This document shows, piece after piece, positions 1 to 7,748 of a DNA stretch of 49,052 nt. Position 1 is the stretch's first letter. The number at the start of each line of letters is the position of its first letter. The stretch lies in contig DCGI01000099.1 in NCBI GenBank assembly GCA_002315475.1, forward strand, positions 47,409 through 96,460, in the 5' to 3' direction. Position numbers and translations under genes: made by a program. The notes beneath the pieces were generated by a model, which saw only the letters and a list, made by a program, of their open reading frames with translations, was not told the DNA's origin and did not search any database. The stretch comes from Christensenella sp. UBA1782. Its GTDB lineage: Bacteria; Bacillota; Clostridia; Christensenellales; DTU072.

Positions 1-1
1 G

Positions 2-868
2 GAAGAACGTTTGACTTCCACCTTGAACGAGCGTTTGAACAGTACGTTTTCCGCCGTCAACGAACGGTTGGATGCCGTCAACAAAGAACTCGGCGAGTTG
101 CAAAGTTTGTCGGGCGGCGTCAACGACTTAAAAAGAGTTTTGTCCAACGTTAAGACGCGCGGTGTGTGGGGCGAAGTCAGCCTTGCCAACATTTTGGACG
201 GCATTTTGACGACGGAACAGTACGTAACGCAATTTAACGTAACGGGACGAAGACGGGGCGACGATGCGGGACTTGTCGATTTTGCCATCGTTTTACCCGG
301 TAAAGGGGATAAACCCGTCTATTTGCCCATTGATGCAAAATTCCCGTCCGAAGATTATCAAAGATTGGTCGACGCCTCCGAAAGGGGGGACGGAGAAGGG
401 GTGGAAATCGCCACGAAAGCCCTTATTGCCGCCGTAAGGAAGGAAGCTAAGAGTATTCACGAAAACTATATCAATCCGCCCATTACCACCGATTTTGCGG
501 TTATGTATTTGCCGACGGAAGGATTGTTTGCCGAAGTGATACGAAATGCGGGACTTGCCGAAGAATTACAACATACGTTGAAAGTGATTCCTGCGGGACC
601 TACCACGATCAGTGCTTTAATCAACAGTTTGCAGTTGGGATTCCGTACCCTTGCCGTGCAAAAGTCCTCGCGAGAAGTCTTCGATCTTTTGATCAAGTTC
701 AAGCAGGATTTCAAACTTTTCGTGGAACAAATCAATAAGGTACAAGGTCATATCGACGGGGCAAGCCGCTCGCTCGGAGAGGCGAGCAAGCGCACCGATA
801 TCATTATGAAAAAGCTTTCGAAGGCGGAGGGTTTAGCTCCGCCGGACGATCCGATCGGAATAGAGTAG
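2..868 (+). CDS. rmuC: DNA recombination protein RmuC (5' truncated)
   Basis: The reading frame is open to the left edge, so the N-terminus lies outside the window; a TTG at 11 is not a convincing start. The visible ~289 residues match the RmuC family (usually about 400-500 aa): an N-terminal coiled-coil stretch, then the RmuC core with the RGVWGEVSL motif, IDAKFPSEDYQRL, and the conserved VMYLPTEGLF block, ending in another helical tail. RmuC proteins resemble restriction-like nucleases and limit recombination at inverted repeats; the exact reaction is not settled. A strong GC-rich hairpin follows. Family assignment is firm. Confidence 0.93.
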   Translation, partial: EERLTSTLNERLNSTFSAVNERLDAVNKELGELQSLSGGVNDLKRVLSNVKTRGVWGEVSLANILDGILTTEQYVTQFNVTGRRRGDDAGLVDFAIVLPGKGDKPVYLPIDAKFPSEDYQRLVDASERGDGEGVEIATKALIAAVRKEAKSIHENYINPPITTDFAVMYLPTEGLFAEVIRNAGLAEELQHTLKVIPAGPTTISALINSLQLGFRTLAVQKSSREVFDLLIKFKQDFKLFVEQINKVQGHIDGASRSLGEASKRTDIIMKKLSKAEGLAPPDDPIGIE

Positions 869-918
869 ACCGAAAAAAGGGGGGCGGGGAGCACATCTCC
901 CCGAAACCCCTTTGTGCA

Positions 919-960
919 AGAGAGGTGCGGGGAGAATGTGTTTCCCCGCCCTCTCTTTTA
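919..960. terminator. Bidirectional intrinsic terminator between rmuC and the TfoX-like gene
   Basis: A stem of AGAGAGG plus CGGGGA pairs with TCCCCG plus CCTCTCT and is followed by TTTTA on the plus strand. The two genes converge here, so it can serve both. A second, weaker GC-rich hairpin precedes it at about 881-908. Confidence 0.7.
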
Positions 961-976
961 TGCGGATATTCTTATT

Positions 977-1270
977 TTAGAGTTCGTCATACATTTTTGC
1001 GAATACATTTCGGATTTTCTCGGTATTTTCGGGATCTGCCACCGAAAACAACAGTTGTTTGGAACCCGGATAGGGACTTTCCAACGGTGCACCTGCCAAA
1101 AGGATTTCGGAGGAGGGCGTTCGTTTCAGCAGTAAACGGTTGTCACAGAGTTCTCCGACGAGTTTTCCTCGATAGTATATACAGTATTCGCCCATCATTT
1201 TCCGATAGGTTACGTTCTCGATGGGAGAAAAACATTCTTGAATAAAGTTAAAAAAGTCGTTTGTCGTCAT
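977..1270 (-). CDS. TfoX N-terminal domain protein
   Basis: The 97-residue product is a stand-alone TfoX_N domain (MMGEYCIYYRGKLVGELCDNRLLLK is the recognisable core). In Proteobacteria TfoX/Sxy promotes competence gene expression through a two-domain protein; single-domain Firmicutes versions have no established role. It overlaps the end of the upstream DUF5131 gene by 23 bp, and no good ribosome binding site precedes its ATG, so translation is probably coupled to that gene. The domain call is solid, the function is open. Confidence 0.8.
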   Translation of the reverse strand: MTTNDFFNFIQECFSPIENVTYRKMMGEYCIYYRGKLVGELCDNRLLLKRTPSSEILLAGAPLESPYPGSKQLLFSVADPENTEKIRNVFAKMYDEL

Positions 1271-2012
1271 AAGGATTATAGTCTACGTTTGCCTTGCGTG
1301 CTTGTTCGTGTTGCAATTTTCGTGCGATGGTATATTGTTTTCCGTCTTTGACGAAGTGCGCCCCCGTTTGGTGAAAACAAAAGGGAATTTTGTTTTCGAC
1401 GCATTGCCGTCGAAGTTCCAAAATCCAAGCGAAGTCGCATTTTCTGGCATCGGTACCCGACTCTCCGCCGACGGAAACTTCGGCAATTTGGTCGGTTAGG
1501 TATGCCGATAAGTCTATTTTTTCCAAAATAGGGGCGACGATGATGAGTTTGCGGCGGATGGGCAAGGATAGAAAAATCGGTAAGCGATAGTCCGCTCGGT
1601 CTTGATTTTCCACCGTACAGCCGACCGATACGTTTTCGTAGCCGTCTCCCCAGTCGTCGGGGATGCACTGTAAAAAGCGGTCGATTCTTTTGGTGAAGAA
1701 TAAAAAGGTACAGTCCTGCCGCTCTCGCATCATTTTCCAACACGCGCTACGCCATTCGTCGGCATCTTCCAAAAGAAAGTCCGAGGTAAAGCAGGTATAG
1801 ACGAAAGAGTGATAGGGGAGTTTGTAAGAACCGTCCCGTTTCTTCTGTAAAGGAAAGGAAAAAGTGGCGTTTTTTGTGCAGGTGCTACTCGCCTGCGGGT
1901 TTTCGTATAGAGCGTCTTGCCGATATACGTAACAATGTTTGCAACCCGCACTGATTTTCGTACATCCGTGCCAAGGATTCCAATCGGCATAGTTTTGCGG
2001 TATCTCTTCCAT
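1248..2012 (-). CDS. DUF5131 (phage Gp37/Gp68-like) radical-SAM-like protein
   Basis: A 254-residue protein with the N-terminal cysteine motif C17-x6-C24-x2-C27-Y typical of DUF5131 / phage Gp37-Gp68 proteins, followed by a TIM-barrel-like body (TFLFFTKRIDRF, VSVGCTVENQ, VGGESG). The three-cysteine cluster suggests an iron-sulfur site as in radical SAM enzymes; no substrate is known. An AAGGA site precedes the ATG. It forms a two-gene unit with the TfoX-like gene. Such genes are often carried by phages, but nothing else phage-like is next to it here. Confidence 0.8.
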   Translation of the reverse strand: MEEIPQNYADWNPWHGCTKISAGCKHCYVYRQDALYENPQASSTCTKNATFSFPLQKKRDGSYKLPYHSFVYTCFTSDFLLEDADEWRSACWKMMRERQDCTFLFFTKRIDRFLQCIPDDWGDGYENVSVGCTVENQDRADYRLPIFLSLPIRRKLIIVAPILEKIDLSAYLTDQIAEVSVGGESGTDARKCDFAWILELRRQCVENKIPFCFHQTGAHFVKDGKQYTIARKLQHEQARKANVDYNPYDDKRLF

Positions 2013-2171
2013 TTTTTTCCTTTTTCCCTAAATTGCTTTAAGTATATTCGTTGCATGGCAAATTGTCAATACTTTCTTAAAAAGAATCATTGACGAAACG
2101 TCGAGAAGGGTGTACAATTCTTTTTGACAGAACGAAAAAGCAACAGGAATCATAACGAGCAAAAAATAAAA

Positions 2172-2633
2172 ATGGATATCGTAAAATTTAAGAGAAGCGA
2201 CAGAGCGGAATTTCTGAAACAGTGTAAGGCGTTTTATGACAGTAACGCTACTTTGCACCCCTTTAATGAAGAGGCGGCAAAAATAACCTTCCGTAGGGTG
2301 ATGGAACGACACGAAAATCTATGGGGGTATATGTTGATTGATAAAGCGAATAACAAAAAAATCGGATATGCCCTCGTTTCTTCCTATTGGTGTAACGAGG
2401 AGGGCGGTGACGTTCTCGTTTTGGACGAACTCTACATTTCCCCCGACAGTCGACACAACGGCTACGGAAGTTTGTTTTTAAGGTGGCTGGAAGAACACGC
2501 CGGAAAGTACGTCAAAGCACTCACGTTGGAAGTCCTCACCACCAACCAAACGGCGCAGTCCCTCTATCGAAAAGACGGGTTGGAACCGGACGGATTCATC
2601 ACGTACACCAAAGAAATTTCGGCAAAAAAATAG
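2172..2633 (+). CDS. GNAT-family N-acetyltransferase
   Basis: A 153-residue GNAT acetyltransferase. The acetyl-CoA binding motif A is visible as LYISPDSRHNGYGSLFLRWL (R-x-x-G-x-G type) followed by LTLEVLTTNQTAQSLYRKDGL, the usual motif B region. The ATG at 2172 is preferred over an earlier in-frame ATG at 2124 because the family fold starts at DIVKFKRSD; the extra 16 residues are basic and unlike the family. The acceptor substrate cannot be told. It converges on the NlpC/P60 gene with 1 bp between stop codons. Confidence 0.85.
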   Translation: MDIVKFKRSDRAEFLKQCKAFYDSNATLHPFNEEAAKITFRRVMERHENLWGYMLIDKANNKKIGYALVSSYWCNEEGGDVLVLDELYISPDSRHNGYGSLFLRWLEEHAGKYVKALTLEVLTTNQTAQSLYRKDGLEPDGFITYTKEISAKK

Positions 2634-2634
2634 C

Positions 2635-3378
2635 TTATATCCTTCTGCATTCGATGATATTTGCCCAACGGGTTGCGGACATTTCTTCGATGACGGCGTG
2701 GTCGCTTGCCGTATGTAAAATATAATTATTTCCGAGATATAAGGCAACGTGCCCGATTCTTTCGACGCCTTGTAGACCTTTTCGGGAGGCGTTCGTCATA
2801 AAAATCAAGTCTCCCCGTTGCAGTTCTTCGGTCGAGACGGAAATCCCTTGTACCGCCTGCGTTCGTGTGGTTACGTCCAAAAGTTCTCCTTTGCCGTAAT
2901 AAAAAATGTATTGCATCAGCGAAGAACAGTCAAAGGCTTCGTCGGAAAATCCTTTCAAAAAGTTTCCTTGTCCGTCGTGCAGTCGAATGGCTCCGTAACA
3001 ATAGGGCGTCCCGAGCAGTTTTGTCCCTTCGGTAATGACGTTTTCGGTATCGGCGTCCCCTTTCGGCAAGAATACAAGTTCGGTTACGTTCTTTTTTGCC
3101 GAAACGTAAGCAATTTGATTGCAATAGTACGTTTGATACCAGTCTCCCTTTTCTTCGACGAAAGCCACCATATCGCCTTTTCGTAACAGACCGAGTACGC
3201 CGGCATCGGTGTTTCCTTCGGTGCGGATGCGTAGATAGTCCACCTTGCTCCGCACGTAACGAACGGCGTCGGAATCGACAGTTTCCGCTTGCGCGGGTAT
3301 CGGCTCGTTCCTTTGTTCGGCAGGCGTGCAGGAACAAAGGAAAAACAAGAGGAAAACACAAAGAAAAAACCTTTTCAT
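2635..3378 (-). CDS. SH3b-NlpC/P60 lipoprotein (cell-wall hydrolase)
   Basis: A 247-residue exported lipoprotein. It starts with a short signal peptide ending in a lipobox (LCSC, acylated Cys at 17), then an SH3b domain at about residues 40-100 (RSKVDYLRIRTEGNTDAGVLGLLRKGD), then an NlpC/P60 peptidase domain with the catalytic FDCSSLMQY cysteine and the histidine in IGHVALYLG. Such enzymes cut stem-peptide bonds in peptidoglycan, here anchored on the outer face of the membrane. The start codon lies inside a terminator-like stem (3370-3401) and lacks a clear ribosome binding site; see findings. Confidence 0.9.
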   Translation of the reverse strand: MKRFFLCVFLLFFLCSCTPAEQRNEPIPAQAETVDSDAVRYVRSKVDYLRIRTEGNTDAGVLGLLRKGDMVAFVEEKGDWYQTYYCNQIAYVSAKKNVTELVFLPKGDADTENVITEGTKLLGTPYCYGAIRLHDGQGNFLKGFSDEAFDCSSLMQYIFYYGKGELLDVTTRTQAVQGISVSTEELQRGDLIFMTNASRKGLQGVERIGHVALYLGNNYILHTASDHAVIEEMSATRWANIIECRRI

Positions 3379-3401
3379 GTGTCCATTGTACCATGAAAAG
3401 G
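3370..3401. terminator. Perfect dyad with T-runs on both sides
   Basis: CCTTTTCATG (3370-3379) and CATGAAAAGG (3392-3401) form a perfect 10-bp stem with a 12-nt loop. On the minus strand TTTTTTC follows, so it looks like a terminator between the NlpC/P60 and PfkB genes. Its distal arm contains the ATG of the NlpC/P60 gene. On the plus strand it is followed by CTTCTCTTTTTTT. Confidence 0.55.
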
Positions 3402-3430
3402 CTTCTCTTTTTTTAGGAAATTATTGGAAT

Positions 3431-4318
3431 TTAAGCTTTGTAGAACTGTTCGATATAGGCTTGTACGTCTGCTCTCGTGCCACGATAGGGGCCTCGTTTT
3501 TCCATTTTTGAGGAAACGCAGGCAGTGGCAAACAACAACGCATCGGCAACGTCGGCACGTTGCCGCTCGGTAATGTACGCCACAAAGGTGGTATCGCCCC
3601 GACCGGAACGCCCTTCCAAGTTGCGTGCCTTGATGGGGCAGGTATAAACGTTTTTACCGTCGTAAGCCAATACTTCGGTGTTGTGGGTGATTAAGATTTC
3701 TTTGGCACCCATATCGTAAAGGATTTTTGCCGCCTCCGTTCTGTCGGTCGTTCCCGTTAAGATTTCCGCTTCGGCGGCATCGGTTTTGAAATAAGTGACG
3801 TACGGGAGCAGTCTTTCTCGATCCTTCCAGTTTTCAAAGTACATATCGGTATTATCGCCGCTTGCGTGCCGTAAAAAGCCTTGTACGTCGACGGCAACGG
3901 CACCCCGTTCGGCGAGGGCTTCAATCAATCCGTCCGCATAGTCGCCGTAAATCAATCCGGCAAAATGATAGATTTTACTCCGAACGTCGGGAATATCGGA
4001 GAGGGTAAAGGCGTCGGCTTGCGAAATGCAGGTACATTTTCTTTTTTCTTTGTCCGCCGTAAAGTATTGGTTCCGAATGGACGTGGATTTTGATGAGGGA
4101 ATATAAAAAATATCCTCTTGCGGGATGACAAACTGTTTTAGGACGTCGACGTCTTTGGGGGCGACTTTGGTCACCACACCTACTTTATTGCCGCCGGCGA
4201 AAGCACTTGCGGAGGAATAAAAAACCGCTCCGCCCAGTTCTTGTACCAAGTTGTTTTGCCAATCGATGTTGAAGTCAAACGAGGGATGCCCGATGACAAG
4301 CGTATCATATTCTTTCAT
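3431..4318 (-). CDS. PfkB-family carbohydrate kinase
   Basis: A 295-residue ribokinase/PfkB-family kinase. It shows the N-terminal glycine-rich sugar-binding region (QELGGAVFYSSASAFAGG) and the C-terminal PfkB signature RSGRGDTTFVAY, where the Asp is the catalytic base. These kinases phosphorylate sugars or nucleosides with ATP; the substrate is not evident. Its start overlaps the stop of the GDPD gene (ATGA), so it is the third gene of an MBL - GDPD - PfkB operon. Confidence 0.87.
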   Translation of the reverse strand: MKEYDTLVIGHPSFDFNIDWQNNLVQELGGAVFYSSASAFAGGNKVGVVTKVAPKDVDVLKQFVIPQEDIFYIPSSKSTSIRNQYFTADKEKRKCTCISQADAFTLSDIPDVRSKIYHFAGLIYGDYADGLIEALAERGAVAVDVQGFLRHASGDNTDMYFENWKDRERLLPYVTYFKTDAAEAEILTGTTDRTEAAKILYDMGAKEILITHNTEVLAYDGKNVYTCPIKARNLEGRSGRGDTTFVAYITERQRADVADALLFATACVSSKMEKRGPYRGTRADVQAYIEQFYKA

Positions 4319-4962
4319 TTTAATACCTTCCTTCCGAGTGCGGTCAGAGCATCGTCCGCCGCCTTCGTCGTAATATTGTCTACATAGGGGAGTGCCGCAT
4401 ACTTGAGAAGTACGGTCGGTTCGTTAATCGTCCATAACGAAACGTGAATACCCGCTTCTCCGCAAGCCGCCAAAAATTCGTCCGACGTTTTGCGGTAATC
4501 GATATTGATACCGACCATCCTTTCGGTGGCGTAACTTGCAAGGATTTCTTGAATTTTTCCGACGTTTTCGGGAAGAAGTTCGGGCAGGTAGGTGCCGTTC
4601 AAATAAACAGAACCTTCCGTTAAGTTTTTTACGTCGTCGTGATTTCCTGCCGAACCGGTAATCAAAAAGCGTTCCGTCATGCCGGTTTCTTTTGCCATCG
4701 CCACCATATCGGCTATATAACCTTCCTCTTTGACGTCGCAATTCAAACGAAAGCCGTTTGCGGCGGCGAAGCGAAACGCCTCGATGGCGGGAAGACAAAA
4801 AAGTTTGGGAAAAAGATTTTTATTGTGGGATAAGTAATAAAAATCTCCTTTTTTGCGAATGTCTACCTCGATGACGTCTACGTTCCTGTTGCGGATATGG
4901 GAAAAAAACTGTCGAGAGTTGGGGCACGTTTTATTTGCCCCGCTGTGTGCAGTAAGGTACAT
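4315..4962 (-). CDS. Glycerophosphodiester phosphodiesterase-family protein
   Basis: A 215-residue, compact GDPD-fold protein. The metal-binding E-x-D of the family is present (VIEVDIRKKGD), as is a histidine in LSHN, but the usual HRG...PENT start is AHSGANKTCPNS and the usual HD is HN. The substrate may therefore differ from glycerophosphodiesters. No signal peptide, so probably cytoplasmic. It is the middle gene of an operon with a metallo-beta-lactamase hydrolase upstream and a PfkB kinase overlapping downstream; a joint role in phosphodiester or sugar-phosphate turnover is an inference. Confidence 0.75.
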   Translation of the reverse strand: MYLTAHSGANKTCPNSRQFFSHIRNRNVDVIEVDIRKKGDFYYLSHNKNLFPKLFCLPAIEAFRFAAANGFRLNCDVKEEGYIADMVAMAKETGMTERFLITGSAGNHDDVKNLTEGSVYLNGTYLPELLPENVGKIQEILASYATERMVGINIDYRKTSDEFLAACGEAGIHVSLWTINEPTVLLKYAALPYVDNITTKAADDALTALGRKVLK

Positions 4963-4970
4963 GATTCCTC

Positions 4971-5657
4971 CTAAAAAGAATAGATTTTACCTTCTTCGGC
5001 AAGGGCAACGTTGGGATACGCCGTATCTTGCGCAGAAGGTACTTCGTTCGGATTGACGTGCGTCATCAAAAGTTTTTTCGGGTGATAACGCAGTAAAGTG
5101 GGTATTCTGTCGACCGTCATGTGCCCGCCTTGAAAGCCAACGGGTTGTGCGCAGTCGCAAAGTACCAAATCGGCACCCTCGAATTGTTTTTCCAAGCCTT
5201 CAAAGTAGCGTGTGTCTCCCGTATAAACAAGGGTGGACTTGCCGTTTGTGATGCGTATTCCCAAGTTCGGAGAAGGATGGTCGCACCGAAAGAAAGAAAG
5301 TCGTCTTCCTTTGACGGTTAACGTTGTGTCTTCCTGTACGTTGACGACGGTAAAACGAGAATGGGAAAAAAGGGTGTTATACCAAGCGCTCGAGCCTTTT
5401 TCGGTTATGACGGTGGCGGTTTTTTTACATACGTCCAAATAATACCGATAGGGCAATAGGTCGGAGGTGTGATCGAAATGCAGGTGAGAAATAAAAACGG
5501 CGTCGGGTTCGGGACAGTCTGCCATCATGCGAGCCAGTACGCCCGATCCGAAATCAAGGAGAATGGAAAAATCTCCGTCCGTCACCAAATAACCGCTGCA
5601 AGCCCCTACGGCGGGTGCCGCATAAGGTCCGTGCCTTCCTAAAACTTTCAGTTCCAT
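4971..5657 (-). CDS. MBL-fold metallo-hydrolase (RNase Z/PhnP-like)
   Basis: A 228-residue metallo-beta-lactamase-fold hydrolase with the zinc motif HLHFDHTSD, a second-zinc region VYTGDTRYFEG, VLCDCAQP and a late MTHVNP histidine. The layout (short loop, no added domains) resembles the PhnP/RNase Z-like group that acts on cyclic or linear phosphodiesters. It begins the three-gene operon with the GDPD and PfkB genes and is separated from the GDPD start by 8 bp. The start at 5657 fits the family N-terminus. Confidence 0.83.
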   Translation of the reverse strand: MELKVLGRHGPYAAPAVGACSGYLVTDGDFSILLDFGSGVLARMMADCPEPDAVFISHLHFDHTSDLLPYRYYLDVCKKTATVITEKGSSAWYNTLFSHSRFTVVNVQEDTTLTVKGRRLSFFRCDHPSPNLGIRITNGKSTLVYTGDTRYFEGLEKQFEGADLVLCDCAQPVGFQGGHMTVDRIPTLLRYHPKKLLMTHVNPNEVPSAQDTAYPNVALAEEGKIYSF

Positions 5658-5865
5658 ATCTCTGTAAGTATACTCCGAAAAAAAAGATTCGTCAATACGA
5701 AATAAAGAGCTTATGCTTTTTCCTTGTCTTTTCCCGAAGAATCGACGATGCCGTCCGACGGCGCAAGGCGAAACCGACGTACGGGAAGAAGAAATTCCGT
5801 ATATTTTTCAAGTCTGTACGGTCGTCGGGAGAAGTCTTCGGAAGCAGAAGAAAAGTCGTAGGAGG

Positions 5866-6066
5866 TAATTTTGTACAAAATTATTCCCGAAAAACGGAAA
5901 GGCATATCGAAAGACGAAAAAAACGTTCGTAAACGTTGTCGCAATAGAAACGGACAAAGTAAAAAAAGACGAATTTATAGGATTTCCGAAGCAAAACACG
6001 CAGAAATGACAAGTTTCGACAAATAAATATAATTTTGTACAAAATATTTTTCTTTTTTGTTCAAAA
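5866..6066. promoter_or_regulatory. Three TTTTGTACAAAA palindromes and a Spo0A box in the 494-bp gap before the Spo0A-like gene
   Basis: The gap 5658-6151 holds no convincing gene. It has a perfect 18-bp palindrome TAATTTTGTACAAAATTA at 5866-5883, a perfect 14-bp palindrome ATTTTGTACAAAAT at 6032-6045, and a one-mismatch copy TTTTGTTCAAAA at 6055-6066. Between them, 6014-6023 reads TTTCGACAAA, the reverse complement of the Spo0A box TTTGTCGAAA. The palindromes look like sites for a dimeric regulator that I cannot name. Confidence 0.6.
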
Positions 6067-6070
6067 TATA

Positions 6071-6099
6071 TTTACAAGTCCGAAAATCTGTGATATTAT
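6071..6099 (+). promoter_or_regulatory. Sigma-A-type promoter of the Spo0A-like gene
   Basis: TTTACA (6071-6076), a 17-bp spacer and TATTAT (6094-6099) lie 53 bp ahead of the ATG. The Spo0A box and two of the palindromes are just upstream. Confidence 0.6.
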
Positions 6100-6151
6100 C
6101 TAAATACCGAATCGGGAAACTGTAAAAAAAATCATATTTCGAGGTTATATT

Positions 6152-6865
6152 ATGAAAAAATTCACGATTGTCTTTTGCGAGACAAATACTTCCTTATTGT
6201 CCGATTGTATAGAGTTCTTCAAAAATGACGAAGAAATCGAATTGTTGCCGTATTCCGGCGAACAAAAAGTTCTTGTGTCGAATACGGTCAACGGTTTTAT
6301 CGCCGACGTGGATTTTCCCCTCTTGCGGGAAACCATGACTTCTTTCAAAGAGCGGGGTGCAAAAGTTATCTTATTGAGTCGATTCCCGAAGACGAGCTTT
6401 GAAGATAATCTTCCCTACGATGCCGTACTCTATAAGCCGTATTCCTTTGCGGAAATCCGAGATACCATGATAAAATTGATTTTGCAACAAATGTTGATTG
6501 TTAAACTGGGAGGGAATAAGGTAATCGACGAAAAACTCAGTAACATTTTCATACGAGCGGGGATTCCGCCCCATATCAAAGGGTATCAATTTTTACGGGA
6601 GGCGGTTAAACTGGCGGTCACGCAACCCGACATGATAAACGCCATCACCAAAAAGCTGTATCCGTCCATCGCCCGACTGTACGACACCACGCCGAGCAAG
6701 GTAGAAAGAGCCATTCGGCACGCCATCGAAGTCGCATGGAATCGCGGCAAGATAGAAAACATCAATGCGATTTTCGGCATTAAGATTTATGGGAAAGGGG
6801 AGAAACCCACCAACGGCGAGTTGATTGCCCTCGTCGCCGATAAAATCATGATAGAGTCGGTATAG
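6152..6865 (+). CDS. Spo0A-family response regulator
   Basis: A 237-residue protein. The C-terminal half (about 125-237) is an unmistakable Spo0A DNA-binding domain: IPPHIKGYQFLREAV and the recognition helix region TPSKVERAIRHAIEVAWNRG. The N-terminal half is a divergent receiver: Asp52 in ADVDFP sits where the phosphoacceptor is expected, Ser76 and Lys95-Pro96 are kept, but the acidic pair at the end of beta-1 is Cys9-Glu10 rather than Asp-Asp. It is shorter than typical Spo0A (about 260 aa). It may be the master sporulation regulator of a divergent lineage or a paralogue. An upstream 0A box suggests autoregulation. The gene symbol is withheld because orthology cannot be tested here. Confidence 0.85.
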   Translation: MKKFTIVFCETNTSLLSDCIEFFKNDEEIELLPYSGEQKVLVSNTVNGFIADVDFPLLRETMTSFKERGAKVILLSRFPKTSFEDNLPYDAVLYKPYSFAEIRDTMIKLILQQMLIVKLGGNKVIDEKLSNIFIRAGIPPHIKGYQFLREAVKLAVTQPDMINAITKKLYPSIARLYDTTPSKVERAIRHAIEVAWNRGKIENINAIFGIKIYGKGEKPTNGELIALVADKIMIESV

Positions 6866-6886
6866 GTACCGAATCACCTAAAAAAA

Positions 6887-6916
6887 AAGGAAGGGCGTCG
6901 TTCTGCCCTTCCTTTT
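6887..6916. terminator. Bidirectional terminator between the Spo0A-like gene and the old rlmD tail
   Basis: AAGGAAGGGC (6887-6896) pairs with GCCCTTCCTT (6905-6914). The longest T-run (nine T) is on the minus strand, which fits its being the original terminator of rlmD before the prophage inserted; the plus strand has TTTT for the Spo0A-like gene. Confidence 0.75.
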
Positions 6917-6978
6917 GAATACTACGGAGATAGAACGAAACTTCCTTTCGATAATCGTTCTTGCGGCAAGCGGTCTGT

Positions 6979-7026
6979 CTATGCCGATTCGTCTTTCCGA
7001 TGCAGAAAACAGAGGGTTTCGACGTG
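6979..7026 (-). pseudogene. Displaced 3' end of rlmD (left attachment site)
   Basis: On the minus strand this reads HVETLCFLHRKDESA then TAG, 16 codons. The HVET start matches the C-terminal HVETLICLKRK of the rlmD copy at the other end of the element. 16 bp (7011-7026 versus 29211-29226) agree at 13 positions. It is followed by a terminator whose best T-run is in the rlmD direction. I read it as the original rlmD end left behind when the element integrated; the codons before HVET no longer resemble RlmD and would be element sequence. Confidence 0.6.
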
Positions 7027-7254
7027 CGGTACGACCGCCAAACCGCGAAAAACGTATGAGTGTCAACCCCCTTCATCTCGCTTGTCTCAAATTGTCTCAA
7101 TATCTCAGTGTATATTATATCAAAACTTTGCAAATTTTTCAAGGGTTTGAAAGCCCTCTGACCCTGGTTCCTTGCATATATCTTTAAATTTTTTGCATGT
7201 TAATATTAACTTGCCCGCCTAATATCCCTCGATTACCATCTTTCATAAACGACA

Positions 7255-7311
7255 AAATGCCCCTGCAGAAGTCCCCGTATCTCGTGCGGTTCTCCCTCTG
7301 CAAGGGCATTT
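7255..7311 (-). terminator. Long hairpin downstream of the leftmost prophage gene
   Basis: AAATGCCCCTGCAG (7255-7268) pairs with CTGCAAGGGCATTT (7298-7311), one mismatch, closing a 29-nt loop that can form a small inner hairpin. On the minus strand it ends GGGCATTTTG. It probably ends the leftward transcript. The rest of 6917-7322 holds only the displaced rlmD tail and AT-rich sequence with two TTGTCTCAA repeats (7083-7101); no gene is seen. Confidence 0.55.
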
Positions 7312-7322
7312 GTTATTGCTGC

Positions 7323-7748
7323 TTATATGTCAATGATATCCTCGATCTTGCAAGTCAAAGCCTTGGCGATTTTATAGACCGTCTCTACCGAAGCCTCCTC
7401 TATTCTGTCTACTCGGTTCTCGAATCTTGCCAGTTGGTCTTGCTGAATACCAGCCATTTCAGATAGCTGTTTTACGGTCAAACTATTCCTCTTACGCATG
7501 ATTGTAAGCCTGGTTTCTCGGTACTGATTTACCGTCCCAAGCAGCTCGTATAATTCGCAATGAAGTATCTTGCAAAACCTGAGCAAGTACAGGATAGAAA
7601 TCGGGTCGCCGTTGTGTAGACACGTCCGCTCAGAACTCGGAACTTCCGCCCGATCCATCAGCTCCGTTTTGGTCATATGTTCGTCTATCAACCGCTTCCA
7701 AATTTCTCGGTAATCCACCTTATCCTTGGGGTCAACAGGCCTTTTCAT
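7323..7748 (-). CDS. Tandem helix-turn-helix (Cro/CI-type) regulator
   Basis: A 141-residue protein with two Cro/CI-type HTH units. The second (about 80-141: LTIMRKRNSLTVKQLSEMAGIQQDQLARFEN...VETVYKIAKALTCKIEDI) is a canonical XRE domain; the first (about 15-70: HMTKTELMDRAEVPSSERTCLHNGDPISILYLLRFCKILHCELYELL) is a divergent copy. A GAGG site precedes the ATG, which overlaps the stop of the upstream XRE gene (ATGA), so the two are translationally coupled. A DNA-binding regulator; target unknown. It is the last gene before the left end of the element. Confidence 0.8.
   Translation of the reverse strand: MKRPVDPKDKVDYREIWKRLIDEHMTKTELMDRAEVPSSERTCLHNGDPISILYLLRFCKILHCELYELLGTVNQYRETRLTIMRKRNSLTVKQLSEMAGIQQDQLARFENRVDRIEEASVETVYKIAKALTCKIEDIIDI

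Noticed and set aside
5711..5944. A minus-strand frame in the gap before the Spo0A-like gene as a gene
   Set aside because: The translation has no recognisable features and the frame covers a perfect regulatory palindrome; there is no good ribosome binding site.
6152..6600. Spo0A-like receiver being fully dead
   Set aside because: Aligning the ADVDFP segment to the DIIMP segment of Spo0A places Asp52 at the phosphoacceptor position, and Ser76 and Lys95 are kept. Only the acidic pair is reduced.
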